NCBI GenBank assembly: GCA_027490555.1 | Contig: JAIXXW010000055.1 | Location: 1-12,060 of the forward strand | Direction of reading: 5' to 3' | From: Comamonadaceae bacterium | GTDB taxonomy: Bacteria > Pseudomonadota > Gammaproteobacteria > Burkholderiales > Burkholderiaceae_C | DNA length: 12,060 nt | Shown here: piece by piece, positions 1 to 7,112 of the stretch | Layout of the letters: every line of letters starts with the position of its first letter | Position numbering within the stretch: the first letter of the stretch is position 1 | Program-made: the position numbers and the translations under genes | Notes under the pieces: generated by a model | Database searches by the model: none | What the model saw: the letters and a program-made list of their open reading frames with translations, nothing else | Told to the model about the DNA's origin: nothing

Positions 1-127
1 AGCGGATCGGCTTGCTGGGCCAGGCCGATTGGGCGTGGCTGGAAACGCCGGCTGCAGCCAGACCGGCGGCACCCATCCATTTGAGGTAATCGCGTCTTTG
101 CAAAGCGCTGGGGTCTTGAGTGTTCAT
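1..127 (-). CDS. TctC/Bug-type periplasmic substrate-binding protein, N-terminal fragment
   Basis: Only the first 42 codons lie in the window; the gene runs off the left edge. The start at 127 is followed by a twin-arginine-like signal with RRDYLKWMGAAG at residues 11-22, an alanine-rich hydrophobic stretch and a likely cleavage after residue 32 (SHA|QS). The mature protein begins AWPSKPIR, the usual opening of Bug (Bordetella uptake gene) receptors of tripartite tricarboxylate transporters. By family it would bind a carboxylate or another small organic anion in the periplasm and deliver it to a TctAB pair. It lies 107 bp downstream of tctA on the same strand and could be the last gene of the operon or have its own promoter among the repeats at 191-234. 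No strong ribosome binding site is visible. The ligand cannot be read from this fragment. Confidence 0.85.
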   Translation of the reverse strand, partial: MNTQDPSALQRRDYLKWMGAAGLAAAGVSSHAQSAWPSKPIR

Positions 128-190
128 GTCGATGGTTTCTGGTGGGTTGAAAACAAGGCAAGCTGTATTCAATCAAAACCTGATCGACTT

Positions 191-234
191 TCGGATGGGG
201 GAATTACGTACCCATCCGATGGGGAAATTACGTA
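191..234. repeat. Nested direct and inverted repeats between tctA and the left-edge receptor gene
   Basis: A 19-bp unit occurs twice at a 24-bp period, at 192-210 and 216-234, with two mismatches; both copies end in GAATTACGTA or AAATTACGTA. Overlaid on this is a perfect 9-bp inverted repeat, TCGGATGGG (191-199) against CCCATCCGA (211-219), with an 11-base loop. The block begins immediately after the tctA stop codon and is 64 bp upstream of the left-edge receptor start. No T-run follows on either strand, so a simple intrinsic terminator is unlikely. A pair of regulator-binding sites for the left-edge gene is the more natural reading, but the regulator is unknown. Confidence 0.6.
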
Positions 235-1731
235 TCACTGCGCTGTGCGCGCACGCAGCCGCCGCCAAAGGGCCGGGGCCACCAGCAGCAACAGCGACAC
301 GGCCATCAGGCTGCCCGACAAAGGCCGGGTGAAGAAGGTGGACCATTCGCCCTGGCTGATGGTGAGGGCCTGGCGCATGGACTGCTCGGCCATGGGCGCC
401 AGGATCAGACCGACGATCAGCGGCGCTGCCGGAAAGTCAAAGCGCCGCATCAGGTAGCCCAGCAGGCCAAAGACAAACAGCATGCCCACATTGAACACCG
501 AGTTGCCTGCGCCGTAGACACCGGCGGTGGAGATGACGATGATGCCCGCATACAGCCAGGGCGGTGGAATCTTGAGCAGCTTGACCCACAGGCTGACCAG
601 AGGCAAGTTCAGCACCAGCAAGATGACGTTGCCGATGTACAGGCTGGCGATCAGGGTCCAGACCAGACCGCCTTGCTGGCTGAACAGCTGCGGTCCGGTC
701 TGGATGCCATAACCTTCAAAAGCCGACAGCATGATGGCGGCCGTCGCCGACGTGGGGATGCCCAGGGTGAGCAAGGGCATCAGCACACCCGCCGCCGCCG
801 CGTTGTTGGCGGCCTCGGGACCGGCCACGCCTTCGATCGCGCCATGGCCGAATTCTTCGGGGTGCTTGGAGAGTTTTTTCTCGGTGTAATAAGACAGCAA
901 GGTGGGCAACTCGGCACCGCCTGCGGGCATGGCCCCGATCGGAAAGCCGTAAAACGCACCCCGGAACCAGGCCTTCCAGGAGCGGCCCCAGTCCTGCTTG
1001 CTCATCCACAGGCTGCCCGAAAGTCGCATCACTTCGCCGCCCTTGGACTCGCGTCCTTGCCAGGCCAGGTACAAGGCCTCACCCACGGCAAAAAGGCCCA
1101 CCGCGGCCACGGTGACTTCGATGCCATCGAGCAGTTCAGGGCGGCCAAAGGTGAAGCGCGGCTGACCGGTTTGCAGGTCCACGCCGATCATGCCCAGCAG
1201 CAGGCCCAGGCTGAGCGCCACCAGACCGCGCAGCATCGAGTTGCCCAGCACGGCCGACACGGCCACCAGGGACAGCACCATCAGGCTGAAGTACTCGGCC
1301 GGACCGAAAGCCAATGCCGCGTCCACCACCATGGGGGCAAAAAAGGTCAGCGCCAGGGTGCCGATGGTGCCCGCGATGAAACTGCCGATGGCGGCCGTGG
1401 CCAGGGCCTGGCCTGCACGGCCACGGCGGGCCATTTTGTTGCCCTCCAGGGCGGTGACCACCGCCGCCGATTCGCCCGGGGTGTTGAGCAGGATGGAGGT
1501 GGTCGAGCCACCGTAGGCAGCGCCGTAATAGATGCCTGCGAACATCACGAACATGCTGGTGGCCGGCACATGGTAGGTCAGTGGCAGCAACAAGGCGATG
1601 GTCAACGCCGGGCCAATGCCGGGCAGGACGCCCACCAAGGTGCCGACAAAGCAGCCGATGAAGCCCCACATCAAGGTGGTCGGTTGCAGGGCAATGGCAA
1701 AGCCACCCATCAGGGCATCAAAAGCTTCCAT
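235..1731 (-). CDS. tctA: Tripartite tricarboxylate transporter large permease subunit TctA
   Basis: This is the large integral membrane subunit, 498 residues, normal length for the family. It forms the inner-membrane path for the carboxylate brought by the TctC receptor and is driven by an ion gradient. The protein is almost entirely hydrophobic helices. The first half carries GVLPGIGP (residues 34-41) and YGGSTTSILLNTPGE (73-87). The second half repeats the pattern with PIGAMPAGGAELP near 264-276, EGVAGPEAANNAAAAG at 300-315 and GIPTSATAA at 324-332. These are hallmark TctA repeats. It starts 12 bp after the tctB stop codon in a tctC-tctB-tctA operon. The start has only a weak ribosome binding site, so translational coupling to tctB is likely. 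The substrate (citrate, tricarballylate or another acid) cannot be assigned from sequence. Confidence 0.96.
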   Translation of the reverse strand: MEAFDALMGGFAIALQPTTLMWGFIGCFVGTLVGVLPGIGPALTIALLLPLTYHVPATSMFVMFAGIYYGAAYGGSTTSILLNTPGESAAVVTALEGNKMARRGRAGQALATAAIGSFIAGTIGTLALTFFAPMVVDAALAFGPAEYFSLMVLSLVAVSAVLGNSMLRGLVALSLGLLLGMIGVDLQTGQPRFTFGRPELLDGIEVTVAAVGLFAVGEALYLAWQGRESKGGEVMRLSGSLWMSKQDWGRSWKAWFRGAFYGFPIGAMPAGGAELPTLLSYYTEKKLSKHPEEFGHGAIEGVAGPEAANNAAAAGVLMPLLTLGIPTSATAAIMLSAFEGYGIQTGPQLFSQQGGLVWTLIASLYIGNVILLVLNLPLVSLWVKLLKIPPPWLYAGIIVISTAGVYGAGNSVFNVGMLFVFGLLGYLMRRFDFPAAPLIVGLILAPMAEQSMRQALTISQGEWSTFFTRPLSGSLMAVSLLLLVAPALWRRLRARTAQ

Positions 1732-1743
1732 GGGGTATCCGAT

Positions 1744-2208
1744 TCAAATGAGCCAGGGCAGGGCCGGTCCAAGACCCACGCCCAGCAAGCGGGCAAACAC
1801 CACCCAGAACACCGTGGCGATCAGGCCGCAGATCAGCGCCGATTTGGCGTTGAAGGGCGCGTCAAATGCACGGGCAATGCACATGCCGCACAGCGCGGCC
1901 GGCAACACAAAGCCCAAAGGGATGACCAGCAGCATGAACACCAGGCCGCCGGCCAGCAAGCTCAGCAGCCGGGTGTTGGCGCCGGGCAAGGGCTCTTGCC
2001 CGGCCTCCTGGCTCAGGTCCACCTGGTGGCCGCGCCAGGCGCTGATGCCGTACAGCACAGCCACCCCGCTGAGCCCTGCCACGATGGCCGCGGGCGCCAG
2101 CACAGGGCCCACGGTCATCTGCATCAAGGAATCTGGGATGACCGTGACTTGCCAGGCCGCCACCGCGCACAAGGCCATCAACAGCAGAGCCAGGCGCAGG
2201 GCACTCAT
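1744..2208 (-). CDS. tctB: Tripartite tricarboxylate transporter small membrane subunit TctB
   Basis: A 154-residue inner-membrane protein with four predicted hydrophobic segments, at about residues 4-22, 33-58, 84-115 and 122-148, matching the small TctB subunit that partners TctA. TctB sequences are poorly conserved, so the call rests on length, topology and position between tctC and tctA. The ATG overlaps the tctC stop codon in an ATGA junction (positions 2205-2208), a strong sign of translational coupling. The central loop between the second and third segments is hydrophilic. Nothing in the gene looks broken. Confidence 0.93.
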   Translation of the reverse strand: MSALRLALLLMALCAVAAWQVTVIPDSLMQMTVGPVLAPAAIVAGLSGVAVLYGISAWRGHQVDLSQEAGQEPLPGANTRLLSLLAGGLVFMLLVIPLGFVLPAALCGMCIARAFDAPFNAKSALICGLIATVFWVVFARLLGVGLGPALPWLI

Positions 2209-3179
2209 GCCAGACCCAGGTCTTTCATGATCAACTCGGTGGCCTTGATGTTGGCCTCGATCTCGCGCTCAAAAGGCCGCTCGGTCAGGAAAACATCGGT
2301 CCACTTGCGGGTTTCGAGTTCCTTTTTCCAGGCTTCGGAAGCGTTGACGCGGGTGATGAATTCCACCAAGGCGTCGCGCTGGGCTTGGGTGATGCCGGGG
2401 GGCGCGAACACACCACGCCAGTTGGCCGCTGTCACGTTGACGCCCAACTCGGTCAGCGTGGGCACATTCACACCGGGGATGCGGCGGTTGCCCGAGACGG
2501 CCAGGGCCACCATGCGGCCGGCCTTGATTTGCTCTTCGAACTCGGAGTAGCCCGAAATGCCGGCAGTCACTTGCCCGCCCAGGATGGCGGCGTTGGCCGG
2601 GCCGCCGCCGGCAAACGCCACATAAGCGGCCTCGCGGGGGTTGCGCCCCAAGGCCTTGATGATCATGCCCAGCAGGATGTGGTCGGTGCCACCAGCGCTG
2701 CCCCCGGCCACCGAGACGGCCTTGGGGTTGGCCTTGATGGCATTTTCCAGGTCTTTCCAGGTCTTGATCTTGCCGTTGGTGGGCACGGCGACGACGCCAG
2801 CTTCTTCGGTCAGGCGGGCGATCGGGGTGACGTTGCGCATGGTGATGGGGCTCTTGTTGGCAATGCCGGCACCGACCATGACCGAGCCGCCCACCATCAG
2901 GCTGTTGCCCTGGCCTTTGCGTTGGTTCACGTAACGGGGCAAGCCGACCATGCCGCCTGCGCCGCCCACGTTTTCAAAGGGCATGTTGCCCACCAGGCCC
3001 GCCGCCTTGGCGGCGCGTTCGATGGCGCGTGCGGTGCCGTCCCAGCCGCCACCGGGGGCAGCGGGCACAAACATGTTGAGGGTCTCGAAAAGGGGTTTGC
3101 CCTGGGCCCACGCGGGCAGCGCCAAAGAGGCACCGGTGGCGGCGCCCAAGGCCAGAAAATCGCGTTTGGAAATCAGCAT
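2205..3179 (-). CDS. tctC: Tripartite tricarboxylate transporter substrate-binding protein TctC
   Basis: A 324-residue periplasmic receptor of the TctC/Bug family, first gene of the tctCBA operon. The N-terminus has a Tat-like signal (SKRDFLALG, with Lys-Arg rather than Arg-Arg) and a likely cleavage after residue 25 (AWA|QG). The signature APGGGWD at residues 41-47 fits TctC proper: a loop that binds a ligand carboxylate, followed by the Trp-Asp pair common in tricarboxylate receptors. A second glycine-rich loop, SVAGGSAGGTDH, lies near 155-166. The length is typical. The start is supported by an AGGAGA ribosome binding site at 3190-3185, six bases from the ATG. It is transcribed divergently from the tctD-tctE two-component system, whose likely role is to control it. 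Citrate-like ligands are plausible but not proven. Confidence 0.95.
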   Translation of the reverse strand: MLISKRDFLALGAATGASLALPAWAQGKPLFETLNMFVPAAPGGGWDGTARAIERAAKAAGLVGNMPFENVGGAGGMVGLPRYVNQRKGQGNSLMVGGSVMVGAGIANKSPITMRNVTPIARLTEEAGVVAVPTNGKIKTWKDLENAIKANPKAVSVAGGSAGGTDHILLGMIIKALGRNPREAAYVAFAGGGPANAAILGGQVTAGISGYSEFEEQIKAGRMVALAVSGNRRIPGVNVPTLTELGVNVTAANWRGVFAPPGITQAQRDALVEFITRVNASEAWKKELETRKWTDVFLTERPFEREIEANIKATELIMKDLGLA

Positions 3180-3294
3180 GCAGGTCTCCTGTGTGAAAAT
3201 GAAAATCCACGCTCAGACGCAGCATCCAAGCGGTATCCCGGATTCTGGCGCCTGCCGTGCCTGCAAGCTGTCAACAACCTGTCAAATCTGTTCA
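3180..3294. promoter_or_regulatory. Divergent tctC / tctD control region with 11-bp-spaced direct repeats
   Basis: This 115-bp gap separates the leftward tctCBA operon from the rightward tctDE operon. It contains CTGTCAA at 3268-3274 and again at 3279-3285, exactly 11 bp apart, then a looser CTGTTCA at 3288-3294. Tandem half-sites one helical turn apart are typical of OmpR/PhoB-family regulators, the family TctD belongs to. I infer a TctD operator. On the minus strand each repeat reads TTGACA and could also serve as a -35 element for tctC, but I could not find a convincing -10 at the right spacing. Confidence 0.45.
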
Positions 3295-3972
3295 GTGAAT
3301 ACCCTCAAGCCCCGTGTGTTGCTGGTCGAAGACACGCCAGAAATTGCCTTGTGGCTGGGCACCGCCTTGCGCCAAGCGGGCATGGAGGTGGTGTTTGCCA
3401 CCGATGGCTGGCAAGCCGATCGCTGCCTGCAGCCGGGCCATGGCATGGACGCGGTGCTGCTCGATTTGCAGCTGCCCGGCCAGGATGGCTTGCAGGTGCT
3501 GCAAGCGCTGCGTGAACGCGGGGACAGCGTGCCCGTGCTGATTTTGACGGCCCGCGCCAGCGTGCCGGACCGTGTGCTGGGCCTGAACATGGGGGCCGAC
3601 GATTACCTGCCCAAGCCCTTTGATTTGAGCGAGTTGGAGGCGCGTTTGCAGGTGTTGTTGCGCAGGCAGGGGCGCACCAAGTCAGCGGCCCTGCGCTGGG
3701 GGCCTCTTGAAATGCAGTCCGACAGCGCCGCGGTGCTGGTGCATGGCCAGCCGCTGGCGCTGAGCAAGCGCGAAGCGGCAGCGCTGAGGGTGTTGCTGGA
3801 GTCTCCCGAGCGCACCGTCAGCAAGGAGCAGTTGCACACCCAGGTGTTTGGCGACGACAGCACCGGCCTGGACGCGGTGGAGGTGCTGATCTACCGCTTG
3901 CGGAAAAAGCTCGAGCCGGTCGTGGCCATCACCACGTTCCGGGGCATGGGCTACATGCTGACGCAGCCTTGA
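3295..3972 (+). CDS. tctD: OmpR/PhoB-family response regulator TctD
   Basis: A DNA-binding response regulator of 225 residues from a GTG start. The receiver domain spans residues 6-122: acidic pocket E12-D13, phosphoacceptor D57 (in AVLLDLQLPGQDG), T85, and K107 in LPKPF. A winged-helix output domain (about 130-223) ends with LIYRLRKKLEP and FRGMGYML, the usual OmpR-family recognition region. It is cognate to the kinase that follows, with only 10 bp between the tctD stop and the kinase ATG, and lies divergent to tctCBA, matching known TctD/TctE organisation. The start is uncertain: an in-frame ATG at 3199 would add 32 residues not typical of receivers, whereas the GTG lets the first beta strand (RVLLVED) begin at residue 7. 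Neither start has a clear ribosome binding site. Confidence 0.92.
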   Translation: MNTLKPRVLLVEDTPEIALWLGTALRQAGMEVVFATDGWQADRCLQPGHGMDAVLLDLQLPGQDGLQVLQALRERGDSVPVLILTARASVPDRVLGLNMGADDYLPKPFDLSELEARLQVLLRRQGRTKSAALRWGPLEMQSDSAAVLVHGQPLALSKREAAALRVLLESPERTVSKEQLHTQVFGDDSTGLDAVEVLIYRLRKKLEPVVAITTFRGMGYMLTQP

Positions 3973-3982
3973 GGCATTGGCC

Positions 3983-5410
3983 ATGTCGCGTCAGCCCCCC
4001 AGCGCATCACGTCCTGTCGCGTCTTTGCGCACGCGACTGCTGGGCTGGATTTTGGTGCCCTTGGCGGTGCTCATCGGCATCAATGCCTGGCTGGGGTACG
4101 GCCGCGCTGTGCATGCGGCCAACGAGGCCTATGACCGCGCCTTGTACCTGGCGGCACGCACCGTGGCCGAGGAGCTGGCCTGGCAAGATGGGAAAGTCCA
4201 GCTAGAGCTGATGAAGGCGGCCGGCTACCTGTTTGAAAACAACACCGGCTCGAGGCTGTTTTACAAGGTCAGCACCCTGTCCGGTCAATGGCTGGCCGGG
4301 GTCGAGGACCTGCCCGAGTTGCCCGAGCGCTCGGCCGCCTCGGTGCGTTTTTATGCCATGGTGCATTTTGGCGATGGCCAGTACCAGGACCAGCCGGTGC
4401 GCCTGGTGCAGCTGACGCATGTGGTGGACGCCTCGGGTGGGGCCGGGCCCCTGATCCGCATCACCGTGGCCGAGACCATGGAGTCGCGCCAGCAATTGAC
4501 GCAGCGGATTTTTGGCGACACCACCAGAAGCCAGGGCCTGCTCTTGCTGGCCGCTGCCTTGCTGGTGATGGCAGGCGTGCAGCGTGGCATTCGGCCGCTG
4601 GAGGTGTTCCGCGAACAGTTGGCGCGCAAGGTCGATGACGATTTTTCACCCATTCACCCGCCCGATCTGCCGCGCGAGCTCAGGCCACTGATCGACACGC
4701 TCAACAGCTACCTGGACCGTCTGGGCCGATTGATCGCCATCCGCAAGCGTTTCCTCGACAACGCCGCGCACCAGCTGAGAACACCCTTGACGGTGCTCAA
4801 AACCCAGCTCACGCTGGCCCAGCGCAATGCCGAGCCTGCGCAGGCGGCCGCCTTGCTGCAGGCTGCACGGCAGACCACGGAAGGGGCGGTGCGTCTGACC
4901 GAGCAGATGCTGGCCTTGACGCGGGTCGAGCATGCCCGCGAGATGCACACCTTCGGGAGCGTCGATTTGTTGGGCCTGGCCCGACAGGTCACCGAGTCGC
5001 ATTTGCTGCGGGCGCACCAGCTGGGTCATGATTTGGGCCTGGAAGCGACGGTGGCGAGCAGCCCGGTGTCTGGCGTGGATGTGCTGTTGCAAGAGGCCTT
5101 GGGCAATGTGATCGACAACGCCTTGCACCACTGTCCCGCCGGGGCGCGCATCACGGTTCGGGTGGGCTCGGCCTGGGTGGAGGTGGAAGACGATGGCCCA
5201 GGCATTGCGCCGGTCCATCAACCGCATGTGTGGGAGCGGTTTTACCGGGCGGCGCCTGCGGGTGTGCCCGGCAGCGGGCTGGGTCTGGCCATTGTGAAAG
5301 AAATTGCGCAGCAGCATGGTGCGCGGTTGTCGGTCCAAAGCCCTGTCCAGGCAGGCCGGGGCACCTTGATCCGCCTGGAGTGGCCTAGCCCCCAGACAGT
5401 GGGCATCTGA
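3983..5410 (+). CDS. tctE: Sensor histidine kinase TctE
   Basis: An inner-membrane sensor kinase of 475 residues that senses an external signal, probably a carboxylate, and phosphorylates TctD. Order: first membrane segment about 19-38, periplasmic sensor region about 40-184 (position matches the TctE-type N-terminal sensor domain), second membrane segment about 186-201, a linker, then the dimerisation/phosphotransfer helices with H263 in AAHQLRTPL, and an ATP-binding domain with N375/N379 (N box), DDGPGIA at 403-409 (G1) and GSGLGLA at 430-436 (G2). All catalytic boxes are intact. The ATG at 3983 is preferred over a TTG at 3977 because GAGG at 3971-3974 is eight bases from the ATG. The 3' end overlaps the convergent ZorB-like gene by 26 bp. 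Confidence 0.94.
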   Translation: MSRQPPSASRPVASLRTRLLGWILVPLAVLIGINAWLGYGRAVHAANEAYDRALYLAARTVAEELAWQDGKVQLELMKAAGYLFENNTGSRLFYKVSTLSGQWLAGVEDLPELPERSAASVRFYAMVHFGDGQYQDQPVRLVQLTHVVDASGGAGPLIRITVAETMESRQQLTQRIFGDTTRSQGLLLLAAALLVMAGVQRGIRPLEVFREQLARKVDDDFSPIHPPDLPRELRPLIDTLNSYLDRLGRLIAIRKRFLDNAAHQLRTPLTVLKTQLTLAQRNAEPAQAAALLQAARQTTEGAVRLTEQMLALTRVEHAREMHTFGSVDLLGLARQVTESHLLRAHQLGHDLGLEATVASSPVSGVDVLLQEALGNVIDNALHHCPAGARITVRVGSAWVEVEDDGPGIAPVHQPHVWERFYRAAPAGVPGSGLGLAIVKEIAQQHGARLSVQSPVQAGRGTLIRLEWPSPQTVGI

Positions 5411-6134
5411 AGTCCTCGTCCCAGGGAATGGGCGCAGCAGGCGCCGCATCGCACAGCGCCGATGACGGGCTGCACTGGGGGCGCAGTTCCTTGAATTCCA
5501 ACCTCAGTTCGACCCGCCGGCTTTTTTCGGGCTGGTTCAAGATGGCCGAGTTGAAGGACGAGCCCCCCACAAAAAACATCTCGCGCACCGCCTGACGGTC
5601 GGCCCGGCTGGGGGCTTGGCTGGCCTTGGCATCCAGCAAAACGCACAGCACCCGCTGGGATCGCGCCAGACTCAGGTTGAGGTTGTGCAGGTAAGAGCCC
5701 TCGGGGCTGGCGTAACCTTCCAGCACAAAGCGCTTGAGCCACATGTGGCAGGCCGGGGTGCGTGCCACCTCCAGCATTTCAGGGATGAAGCTGCGCAGGA
5801 AATCGGCCTTGGCGGCATCGAGCTGATGGCTGTCTTTGGGGAATTCTGCCAAGCTGCCCAGCTCCAGCGTCTGACCCCGCAGCTGGATGCCCGCATAGGG
5901 TTTTTGCCGCGTGATTTGGGCGATGTGGCCCAGGCACTCCGAGATGGCGCTGTCCCTTTTCGCGCGTTGGTCGTCCAATTGGCGCAAACCCTCTGTGACG
6001 CTCAGCAAGGCCACGGCCATGGCCACCAGAAACAACACCATCAGTGCCGTCATCAGGTCGGAAAACGAGATCCAGAAAGGCCTTTCTGCATCGTCCTTGC
6101 GCCGCCTCTGCGGGACTTTGGGCGTTCCCAGCAT
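5385..6134 (-). CDS. ZorB-like MotB/OmpA-family stator protein
   Basis: A 249-residue protein with a short cytoplasmic basic N-terminus, one membrane helix (about 21-44) and a periplasmic OmpA-like domain (about 88-215). The helix starts WISFSDLMTALM; D26 sits where MotB, ExbD, TolR and ZorB carry the proton-binding aspartate. The OmpA-like part has YASPEGS at 141-147, then N151, L154-S155 and R158, and RRVELRLEF near the end. By family it pairs with a MotA/TolQ-type pentamer to make a 5:2 ion-driven motor that grips peptidoglycan. It starts 6 bp after the ZorA-like stop codon with no clear ribosome binding site, so the two are probably coupled. Odd point: the aspartate of the usual OmpA GHTD motif is serine (S143), so peptidoglycan binding may differ. 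A generic OmpA-family label would also be fair. Confidence 0.8.
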   Translation of the reverse strand: MLGTPKVPQRRRKDDAERPFWISFSDLMTALMVLFLVAMAVALLSVTEGLRQLDDQRAKRDSAISECLGHIAQITRQKPYAGIQLRGQTLELGSLAEFPKDSHQLDAAKADFLRSFIPEMLEVARTPACHMWLKRFVLEGYASPEGSYLHNLNLSLARSQRVLCVLLDAKASQAPSRADRQAVREMFFVGGSSFNSAILNQPEKSRRVELRLEFKELRPQCSPSSALCDAAPAAPIPWDEDFRCPLSGG

Positions 6135-6140
6135 GGGGTG

Positions 6141-7112
6141 TCAGCGGGTGCGGGCAGCCGGGGCGGCTTGGCGCAGCTGCTGCAAGATTTTGAGCGACAG
6201 GCCGACCTGCATCTCGGTGGCCAAGGTGAGCCTTTCCACTTGCTGTGCGCCAGCTTGCGGCGAGAAGAGGGTGTCCAGGTGCTGCTGCAGCATCTCCACC
6301 TGGCGGTAGCGGCCGGTCAGCAGCGATTTTTCAAGCCAGGTGAACACCATGGCCAGGGTGATGGCCAGCGCCGACACCAAAAAAGCATGGCCCACGGTTT
6401 GCACCAGCTGGCTCAGCTCGGCTTGCACGCGCTCGGGGTTGGAGACATCGAAGCCGATCAGGCCGGCGATCAGGCCGGTGAAGGTGCCGATGATGCCCAC
6501 GCCGGTGAGTATCCCCGGGATGTGGGCATAAAAGTGGGTCTGCAGCGGGGAGTCGACGATGGCCTGTTCGGTGAAGTAGTTTTCGGCATGGCTGCTGGCT
6601 TGCCACCGACCGACCGGGGCCTGGGGGGCAGATTCGAGTTGCTGGAGGGCTTCGACCGCCTGGTTGTACTCGGTCCAGAGCGCGGTCATTTGCGCGTCGG
6701 ACTGGGCCATGTGTTCGATCTGGGAAATGTCCAGCCGGCCTTCGTCGGTCTGCAAGTTCATCTGCGCAAAAAAGGCGCGTGACAATTGGCTCACGCGTTG
6801 CCGTGCCGCGCCCAGCGGGCCGCTGTGGGCGCCCTGCCAATGCGCTTGCAGGCTGTTCGCATACTGTTGCCAGGCGTGCTGCAAGGCGGGCGTGGGCATC
6901 GAGGCCTTCTGGATCTGGCCCAGGTCGATGTGGGTGTCCGCTGCTTGCTGGGTCAGCTGCTTCAGGTTCGCATTGGCCAGCTCGAGCTGGGTCTTCAGGC
7001 GCAAAGCCGGCACCACAAATCGGGTGATGCAGTGCAGGGCGATCAGCCCAATCACCGCGCAAACGGTCCACAAATGCCAGTAAATGGCCAGGTGATGCAT
7101 CAGGTCGGGCAT
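6141..7112 (-). CDS. ZorA-like MotA/TolQ/ExbB-family ion channel protein, short-tailed
   Basis: A 323-residue inner-membrane protein. One membrane helix near residues 12-36 is followed by a long hydrophilic, helical, Gln-rich region (about 40-195), then two more helices (about 198-221 and 240-261) and a 60-residue helical tail. The block ENYFTEQAIVDSPL (177-190) leading into IPGILTGVGIIGTFTGL (198-214) is the MotA/TolQ/ExbB channel signature in the form seen in ZorA of Zorya defence systems. The predicted role is the pentameric proton channel that drives the adjoining ZorB-like subunit. Known ZorA proteins carry a long cytoplasmic tail; this one does not. The start at 7112 (MPDLMHH) is chosen because it directly precedes the first helix; 7100 is an alternative. 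An open frame continues upstream across the riboswitch and antisense to ahcY, and is not used. Confidence 0.78.
   Translation of the reverse strand: MPDLMHHLAIYWHLWTVCAVIGLIALHCITRFVVPALRLKTQLELANANLKQLTQQAADTHIDLGQIQKASMPTPALQHAWQQYANSLQAHWQGAHSGPLGAARQRVSQLSRAFFAQMNLQTDEGRLDISQIEHMAQSDAQMTALWTEYNQAVEALQQLESAPQAPVGRWQASSHAENYFTEQAIVDSPLQTHFYAHIPGILTGVGIIGTFTGLIAGLIGFDVSNPERVQAELSQLVQTVGHAFLVSALAITLAMVFTWLEKSLLTGRYRQVEMLQQHLDTLFSPQAGAQQVERLTLATEMQVGLSLKILQQLRQAAPAARTR

Noticed and set aside
29..457. + strand open frame across the left-edge receptor and the tctA 3' end
   Set aside because: It crosses two minus-strand genes and the repeat block, with no family features.
673..2550. Very long + strand open frame (625 codons) antisense to tctA, tctB and tctC
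   Set aside because: The translation is Gly/His/Gln/Arg-rich with no domain, and it lies opposite three well-recognised genes. It is a GC-rich shadow frame.
2950..3294. N-terminal extension of tctD (including an in-frame ATG at 3199)
   Set aside because: The extra residues are not receiver-like, overlap the divergent control region and partly tctC, and have no ribosome binding site.
4646..5449. 267-codon minus-strand frame opposite tctE
   Set aside because: It is opposite the conserved kinase domain of tctE and shows only shadow-like Arg/Gln/His-rich sequence.
5385..7112. Complete Zorya defence system
   Set aside because: Only the A- and B-like subunits are present. The flanking genes are tctE and ahcY, with no ZorC, ZorD or ZorE candidate in the window.
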